Shown here: positions 15,924-21,346 of the stretch, in pieces | Layout: each line of letters opens with the position of its first letter | How positions within the stretch are numbered: the first letter of the stretch is position 1 | Assembly: GCA_964628435.1 (NCBI GenBank) | Contig: CAZVON010000012.1 | Location: 1-32,052 of the forward strand | Reading direction: 5' to 3' | Source of the DNA: CAZVON01 sp964628435 | Lineage (GTDB): Bacteria > Patescibacteriota > Microgenomatia > Levybacterales > UBA12049 | DNA: 32,052 nt | The notes under the pieces: generated by a model | Seen by the model: the letters and a program-made list of their open reading frames with translations, nothing else | The model's database searches: none | Told to the model about the DNA's origin: nothing | Made by a program: the position numbers and the translations under genes

Positions 15924-17471
15924 TTATTCCCACTCCATGGTTGCCGGTGGCTTGGTCGAAATATCATAGACAACACGTGAGACACCCGGAACTTCGTTAA
16001 CAATTCGCGACGAGAGTTTTTGTAACAGATCGTAGGGGAGAGGAGCCCAGGTTGATGTCATAAGGTCTTTTGACTGTACGACACGAAGCGCAATAACTTC
16101 ACCAAAAAATCTTCCGTCTCCTTTTACAGCAGTTGACTGTGCGCCAGTTAGTACTGGAAAAGACATAAAGACCTGGGACAACCAATTCGCTTTTTTTAGT
16201 TCTTCAAGCACAATCCGATCTGCTTGCTTTGCTTTCTCTAAGCGCTCTTTTGTGACTTCACCCCGAATCCTAACCGTGTATCCCGGACCAGGAAAGGTTT
16301 GTTTATAAACAAATTCATCCGTCAATCCAAGTTTTTTTCCAATCTCCCGCACTTCGTCTTTGTAGAATTCCCGCAAGGGTTCAAGAAGCTTGAGCTTCAT
16401 GTTTTTGGGCAAACCACCCACATTGTGATGGCTTTTTATTTTTGCCGCATGCTTAGTACCTTTACTCTCAATCACATCTGAATAAATGGTTCCTTGCAGC
16501 AAGAATTTGACAGGAAAGCCGAATTTTAGCAATTTTTGCATTTCTTGCTCAAATACCTCTATATAATAATTTCCAATAATCTTTCGTTTTTCTTCGGGGT
16601 TAGTAATTCCAAGAAGTTTACGAAGCAAGGTCTCCTCTACTCTTACGACTATAGGCTTAACATGACCGCGTGTTGTGAAAATCTTTTTCACATGTTCTTC
16701 AGTCCCCTCCCGCATGAGTCCATTGTCTACATAGACTGGTATAAACCGCTTCCCTATTGCTTGAGCAGTTAATACACCAGCAACTGTTGAATCAACTCCG
16801 CCGGAAACAGCTCCTATTACATGCGCATCCCCCACTCCTTCTTTAATTCCATTCACAATTTCTTCTACATCAATGCCATGCTTCTTCTTTTGAACCTCAC
16901 ACAAGTTCAAAAAGTTCTCCAGAATCAGGAGTCCATTTTCTGTGTGCTCTACTTCTGGATGGAATTGCAATCCAAAAATCTTACGCGTGTGGTCTGCAAC
17001 AAATGCAAATGGAACATGCTCTGTCGAGCCAATTACTTCAAACCCTTTTGGCAATTTTACAACTTCGTCACCATGTGACATCCAAACGGTAAACTCTTTT
17101 GGCAATCCATTCTGAATTCTTAATTCTGCTCGCCTCGCGAAGCGGGAATTCTTAATTCTGAATTGTGCAGGGCCATATTCCTTTTTGCCGGAAACCACTT
17201 TCCCTCCTAACAGATGGGCTGTTAATTGCAATCCATAACAAATCCCAAGAATAGGAATTTTTAAAGAAAAAATGCGACGGTCAAGAGATGGTGCGTTTTT
17301 TTCGTAGACAGATGCCGGACCGCCCGAAAGAATAATGCCCTGAGGTTTTTGGTTTCTAACGTAAGATATGATTTCTTCTGGAGGAATGATGCGTATCTGA
17401 CTGCCAAGATGTTTGATTCTCCGAGCAATCAGATGGGTTGTCTGGGAACCAAAGTCAATGATGTAAATCAT
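15924..17471 (-). CDS. guaA: GMP synthase (glutamine-hydrolysing)
   Basis: GuaA aminates XMP to GMP using ATP and glutamine. The 515-residue product has the class I amidotransferase domain first (nucleophile C78 in LGICYGLQ, H171 and E173 in QFHPEVEH). The ATP-pyrophosphatase domain follows (SGGVDS at 223-228, QGTIYSDVIES), and then the C-terminal dimerisation domain ending DISTKPPATMEWE. Between EYGPAQ and NGLPKEF the protein has about seven residues more than usual (around 108-119, NSRFARRAELRIQ). This stretch is encoded by a GC-rich palindrome flanked by a 15-bp direct repeat. The frame is intact, and the insertion lies in a surface-loop region of the amidotransferase domain. A TATAAA lies 6 nt before the ATG. 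guaB lies upstream on the same strand. Confidence 0.97.
   Translation of the reverse strand: MIYIIDFGSQTTHLIARRIKHLGSQIRIIPPEEIISYVRNQKPQGIILSGGPASVYEKNAPSLDRRIFSLKIPILGICYGLQLTAHLLGGKVVSGKKEYGPAQFRIKNSRFARRAELRIQNGLPKEFTVWMSHGDEVVKLPKGFEVIGSTEHVPFAFVADHTRKIFGLQFHPEVEHTENGLLILENFLNLCEVQKKKHGIDVEEIVNGIKEGVGDAHVIGAVSGGVDSTVAGVLTAQAIGKRFIPVYVDNGLMREGTEEHVKKIFTTRGHVKPIVVRVEETLLRKLLGITNPEEKRKIIGNYYIEVFEQEMQKLLKFGFPVKFLLQGTIYSDVIESKGTKHAAKIKSHHNVGGLPKNMKLKLLEPLREFYKDEVREIGKKLGLTDEFVYKQTFPGPGYTVRIRGEVTKERLEKAKQADRIVLEELKKANWLSQVFMSFPVLTGAQSTAVKGDGRFFGEVIALRVVQSKDLMTSTWAPLPYDLLQKLSSRIVNEVPGVSRVVYDISTKPPATMEWE
17114..17160. repeat. Direct repeat plus GC-rich palindrome inserted within guaA
   Basis: The 15-bp word GAATTCTTAATTCTG occurs at 17114-17128 and again at 17146-17160. 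Between the copies is CTCGCCTCGCGAAGCGG, a near-perfect GC palindrome shared with purL (12519-12542). The arrangement looks like a small insertion with a duplicated flank that has kept the guaA frame open. Confidence 0.6.
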
Positions 17472-17480
17472 AGCAAGTTT

Positions 17481-17546
17481 ATAGTTAGTTCGTTATTCGT
17501 TAGTTCGATTACTACAGATACTATTAACTATGAACGAACTAACTAT
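17481..17546. repeat. 14-bp inverted repeat spanning the guaB-guaA junction
   Basis: ATAGTTAGTTCGTT (17481-17494) is perfectly complementary to 17533-17546, with a 38-nt loop that holds another partial copy (CGTTAGTTCG). One arm includes the guaB stop codon and the other overlaps a TATAAA box before guaA. In RNA it would form a stable hairpin in the guaB-guaA spacer. Confidence 0.5.
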
Positions 17547-18703
17547 TGGTAGTTTTTCCCTCCATTCGTTATGAGAATATCGTGCGGATGGCTCTCAGTT
17601 AAAGATGCTTGAGTAATTTGAATAAAACGAGCTTTCTTCCATAACTCTTGTATAGATTTTGCTCCAACATAGTACATTCCTGATTTCATCCCGCCAAGTG
17701 CTTGATCAAGCATCTCTTGCACGGTCCCTTTAATTGGAACCAATCCTTCAACTCCTTCTGCAACCAACATTCTATCTTTATAATCTTTCCCATGAAACTC
17801 TCCTTCTGATTTGATTTTTGTACCCTTTTGCATGGCTGCAACTGATCCCATACCGCGATATTCTTTAAATTTGTATGTTTTTTTACTTCCATTAAAAATA
17901 CTTTGAAAACGATGAGGAACTTCATGCTTCTCTAAAACCTTTATATCTCCTGGCGCTTCTTCACAAGAAGCAAAAAAACTACCCATCATAATAGCAGATG
18001 CGCCGCATGCCAGTGCTTTTACCATATCGCCAGAATATTTAATTCCTCCATCCGCAATCACTGGGATAGCTTGCCCTGATGTCTCGTTTGACGCAGCTCG
18101 AACTGTTTCTAACAGCGCAGTAACTTGCGGCACTCCCATACCAGAAATAATTCGAGTTGTACAAATAGCACCAGGTCCCATGCCCACCCTCAAACCGTCT
18201 ACCCCTGAGTGAATTAAAGCTTGAGCACCTTCAAAGGTTGCAATATTACCCGCAATAATTTGGATATCTTTATAGGTATTTTTAATAAAGGTAATTGAAT
18301 CAAGAATTGATTTTGTGTACCCATGAGCAGAATCAATTACTACAACATCAACTTGTGCTTTTGATAGTGCTTTTACTCGTTCTTGATAACCATTATTCGC
18401 ACCGATTGCAGCTCCCACCAATAATTTTTTTTGTTTGACTTTAGCCACTTCTTCTGCTTGATCTTGGATCGATAGGTTGCGGTGAATGATGCCAATTCCT
18501 CCCATTTTCGCCAGAGCAATTGCGAGTTTACTTTCGGTAACTGTATCCATTGGTGAAGAGACAAACGGAATTTTTAAAAAAATCTTTTTGGTTAGTTGTG
18601 TAGAAAGGTTTATATCTGAACGCGAAAAATCAGTAAACCCAGGCAGCAATAACACATCGTCAAAAGTTAAACCTTGAGGAAATGGATGGATATGGGGCTC
18701 CAT
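17543..18703 (-). CDS. guaB: IMP dehydrogenase lacking CBS domains
   Basis: GuaB oxidises IMP to XMP with NAD+, the first committed step to GMP; guaA, the next step, lies just downstream. The 386-residue product contains the TIM-barrel catalytic domain: LTFDDVLLLPG (12-22), SSPMDTVTE, DSAHG (124-128), catalytic C181 in GPGAICTTR, ADGGIKYSGD and the flap region EYRGMGSVAAM. Typical enzymes of about 490 residues insert two CBS domains after about residue 95. Here VKQKKLLVGAAIG runs straight through, so the regulatory Bateman module is missing cleanly. A strong promoter places its -10 five nt before the ATG, so the mRNA is probably leaderless. It is divergent from the 857-residue exported protein gene. 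Confidence 0.96.
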   Translation of the reverse strand: MEPHIHPFPQGLTFDDVLLLPGFTDFSRSDINLSTQLTKKIFLKIPFVSSPMDTVTESKLAIALAKMGGIGIIHRNLSIQDQAEEVAKVKQKKLLVGAAIGANNGYQERVKALSKAQVDVVVIDSAHGYTKSILDSITFIKNTYKDIQIIAGNIATFEGAQALIHSGVDGLRVGMGPGAICTTRIISGMGVPQVTALLETVRAASNETSGQAIPVIADGGIKYSGDMVKALACGASAIMMGSFFASCEEAPGDIKVLEKHEVPHRFQSIFNGSKKTYKFKEYRGMGSVAAMQKGTKIKSEGEFHGKDYKDRMLVAEGVEGLVPIKGTVQEMLDQALGGMKSGMYYVGAKSIQELWKKARFIQITQASLTESHPHDILITNGGKNYQ

Positions 18704-18708
18704 ACTTT

Positions 18709-18737
18709 ACTGTACACCTCATCGCTATACTTGTCAA
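18709..18737 (-). promoter_or_regulatory. Strong sigma70 promoter of guaB
   Basis: On the minus strand TTGACA (18737-18732), a 17-bp spacer and TACAGT (18714-18709) form a near-consensus promoter. The -10 ends 5 nt before the ATG at 18703, so transcription should begin at the start codon itself. Its -35 overlaps that of the opposite promoter. Confidence 0.75.
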
Positions 18738-18759
18738 GAATATCTTAAGGTTTTATACT
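18731..18759 (+). promoter_or_regulatory. Sigma70 promoter of the 857-residue exported protein gene
   Basis: TTGTCA (18731-18736), a 17-bp spacer and TATACT (18754-18759) lie 10 nt before the ATG at 18770, giving a leader of only about 4 nt. The -35 shares five base pairs with the guaB -35 on the other strand, so the two polymerases should exclude each other. Confidence 0.7.
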
Positions 18760-18769
18760 AAAAAACAGT

Positions 18770-21343
18770 ATGCATCTCACTAGAAAACTTCTCCCAAAGT
18801 TTCTTTTTTTTCTTGCAGGAGGATGTATTATTCTTTTTGCATTTATCGCCTATCAAAAACTGTATAATCAAAAAAGTAACAGTCTATCTTCTTGGGTTTC
18901 CCAAACAAAAGAAGAATGTAGTTTGTATTCCCAAAGAGAACCACTTGATAGGTGTTATAGAAAATTTTTAAAGCTAGCTGTTAAGCAACAAGGAGTAACA
19001 TTTAGCATAGGACTTCTTGAAGAACTGCGTAAAAAAGGAGTAATTAAAGCAGAGTTTGATGATCACCAACACGCGCATGAAATTGGCAGGGCCGCGGCAG
19101 AAATATTAGGTATACATATACAAGCATTTCTAGCTTGTCCTTCAACATTTAACTATGGCTGCCAACATGGATTTTTTGAATATGCACTTTCTAAAAGCGA
19201 CACGTACAGCCAAGCAGCTACAAGCATTTGTGAAAATATTCCAAAAGAAAAACCTACCAAATTATATTCATATTGCTACCACGGCGTTGGCCATGGGCTC
19301 ATGATGGCAATGGCATATAAATTAAATGAATCTCTGACTGTCTGTGATCAACTTCCGACAATAAATGCCCAAGAAGGGTGCTGGCAAGGGGTGTTTATGG
19401 AAAATATGAATGCTATTGTAGAAGACAAAAAAGCAGTTGGATTTGACCCTCAAGATCCTCTTGCGCCATGCAATAAAATGGAAAAAAAATATCAGTGGCA
19501 ATGTTATATCAACCACGCAGGATATCTAACAAAATTAACCAAACTTGACGTTCGCAAAGCAGCAGACATATGCTTAAGCACTCAGGATGAAAATGTGCAT
19601 CCTTGTATCCAAAGTATTGGTCTTATGACCACAAACCCGATTTGGCAAAAAAGCATATATGGGATTGACACTGCGAACAACTTGGAAAAAAATGCAGAAA
19701 CAGCATGGACGATTTGTCGAAAAATGCCCACAACAGCCTACAGCGACTGTATGGTTGGCGCTGTTGCCAATATTCTCAACTTCGACGAACTGAATACTCA
19801 AAGATCTTTCTATTTCTGCAGCATAGTACCAAAACAATACCAAGATCTTTGTTTTGTAGAAATTGGAAGAATATTAGTATCGTTAACAACAAATTCCAAC
19901 ATCGCAAAAGAAAAATGCGAGAATCTTACAGATGTACTTCACCGCTCAAGCTGTCTTGCTGGTTTTTCCCTTGCGTCAAACAAAGGATTTCCACCACTAT
20001 CTATACCGCCTGAGCAAGAAAACCAACTGATCACAAACGACATTTTTCTAAAACAGAGCATCCAACAATTCGGCCCGTCACAGATTATTTATAAACTTTC
20101 AACACGTATGCCAGAGCAAAATCTTTCGTGCCATGACAGAGCACATGAAACTGGACGGTATGCGTATGAATTGTTTGAATCGCAAGCTTTTAAACTATGT
20201 AGTAGTGAGTGTCATTCTGGATGCTACCATGGCGCAACCGAGGCTTTTTTTAACGATAAAGGGACAGATCAACTTGAAAAAAACATGTCGCTGCTTTGTT
20301 CTTCGGATTCGAATCGGTTCTTCAAACATCAATGCGTGCATGGCATTGGTCATGGACTAATGGCATGGACAAGTTATGAACTTTTCGAAGCGCTTAGCAA
20401 TTGTGATTTGCTCAGGGCATACAACGACCAATGGTCTTGCTGGTCTGGAGTTTTTATGGAAAACATTGTGGGTGGTCTCGCAGACAAAAGCTCTGGACAC
20501 TTTACAAAGTATCTCAATGCCGATCCTCATTTTCCCTGTAATTCTGTGCCAGAAAAATATAAAGGCGCTTGTTATTTCTTGCAAACATCTCGTATGCGAC
20601 AGCTATTTAATAATGATTTTCAAAAAATAGCAGAAGCTTGTGAAAATGCTCCATCATTATATAAAACCCAATGCTTTCAAAGTATGGGAAGAGACGCAAG
20701 CGGAACCACACAGCAGAATATTACATATTCTATTCAATATTGCCAATTCGCACCAGAAGGAGAACTTAGAACCAATTGTCTGGAAGGAGCTGTGCAGGAT
20801 ACTTTTTGGGACCCATCTGGAGAAGAAAAAGCAAAAAAGTTTTGCTCGCTTCTTAAAAAACTTTCAGAAAAAAAACATTGCTACGATGCTATTATTACGC
20901 GCGCAAAAGAGATCTTGAATGCATCTGCGTATTCTTCTTTTTGTTATGACCTCCCACAAGATAAATTACTACAATGTAATAATGCTAGTTCTTATCTAAA
21001 GCCTTCCCTTACTCCTATAAAATCGCCTATTCAAGCAACGCCAACGCAAACACAACGAGAAACAAAAGAAACTAAAGTTATTATTCGTATTACAGAAGAC
21101 GGCTATAATCCCAACAAAATAACTGTTAAAGAAGGAACACTAGTTGTGTTTAAAAATGTAGGAACCTCGCTGCGGTGGCCAGCCTCAAATATTCATCCTA
21201 TGCATTTAATATATCCAGAGTTTGATAGTAAAAAACCATTAGAGAATAATCAACAATGGAAATTTATATTCAACAAAAAAGGTGTCTGGCGTTTTCACGA
21301 CCATCTTAACCCAGAACTTACAGGAATAATAACAGTCAAGTAA
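18770..21343 (+). CDS. Anchored Cys/His-rich repeat protein with C-terminal cupredoxin-like domain (unknown function)
   Basis: I do not recognise this 857-residue family. A signal anchor (about 11-28) precedes an extracytoplasmic region rich in Cys and His. Cys pairs 11-12 residues apart (for example 268/279, 316/327, 350/361, 590/601, 624/635, 658/670, 692/704, 725/736) recur mostly every 33-35 residues. This suggests disulfide-clamped helical hairpins like SEL1/TPR solenoids. Two related blocks (about 98-256 and 453-610) each carry HxxAHExGR, CxHG, CxHGxGHGLM, CWxGVFMEN and PCN. These His-rich motifs could bind metal or heme. A Pro/Thr linker (744-765) leads to a cupredoxin-like beta domain (769-857, GVWRFHDHLNPELTG) that lacks the usual Cys ligand. 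The gene is divergent from guaB and convergent with the next gene, with stops 3 nt apart. Confidence 0.85.
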   Translation: MHLTRKLLPKFLFFLAGGCIILFAFIAYQKLYNQKSNSLSSWVSQTKEECSLYSQREPLDRCYRKFLKLAVKQQGVTFSIGLLEELRKKGVIKAEFDDHQHAHEIGRAAAEILGIHIQAFLACPSTFNYGCQHGFFEYALSKSDTYSQAATSICENIPKEKPTKLYSYCYHGVGHGLMMAMAYKLNESLTVCDQLPTINAQEGCWQGVFMENMNAIVEDKKAVGFDPQDPLAPCNKMEKKYQWQCYINHAGYLTKLTKLDVRKAADICLSTQDENVHPCIQSIGLMTTNPIWQKSIYGIDTANNLEKNAETAWTICRKMPTTAYSDCMVGAVANILNFDELNTQRSFYFCSIVPKQYQDLCFVEIGRILVSLTTNSNIAKEKCENLTDVLHRSSCLAGFSLASNKGFPPLSIPPEQENQLITNDIFLKQSIQQFGPSQIIYKLSTRMPEQNLSCHDRAHETGRYAYELFESQAFKLCSSECHSGCYHGATEAFFNDKGTDQLEKNMSLLCSSDSNRFFKHQCVHGIGHGLMAWTSYELFEALSNCDLLRAYNDQWSCWSGVFMENIVGGLADKSSGHFTKYLNADPHFPCNSVPEKYKGACYFLQTSRMRQLFNNDFQKIAEACENAPSLYKTQCFQSMGRDASGTTQQNITYSIQYCQFAPEGELRTNCLEGAVQDTFWDPSGEEKAKKFCSLLKKLSEKKHCYDAIITRAKEILNASAYSSFCYDLPQDKLLQCNNASSYLKPSLTPIKSPIQATPTQTQRETKETKVIIRITEDGYNPNKITVKEGTLVVFKNVGTSLRWPASNIHPMHLIYPEFDSKKPLENNQQWKFIFNKKGVWRFHDHLNPELTGIITVK

Positions 21344-21346
21344 ACC

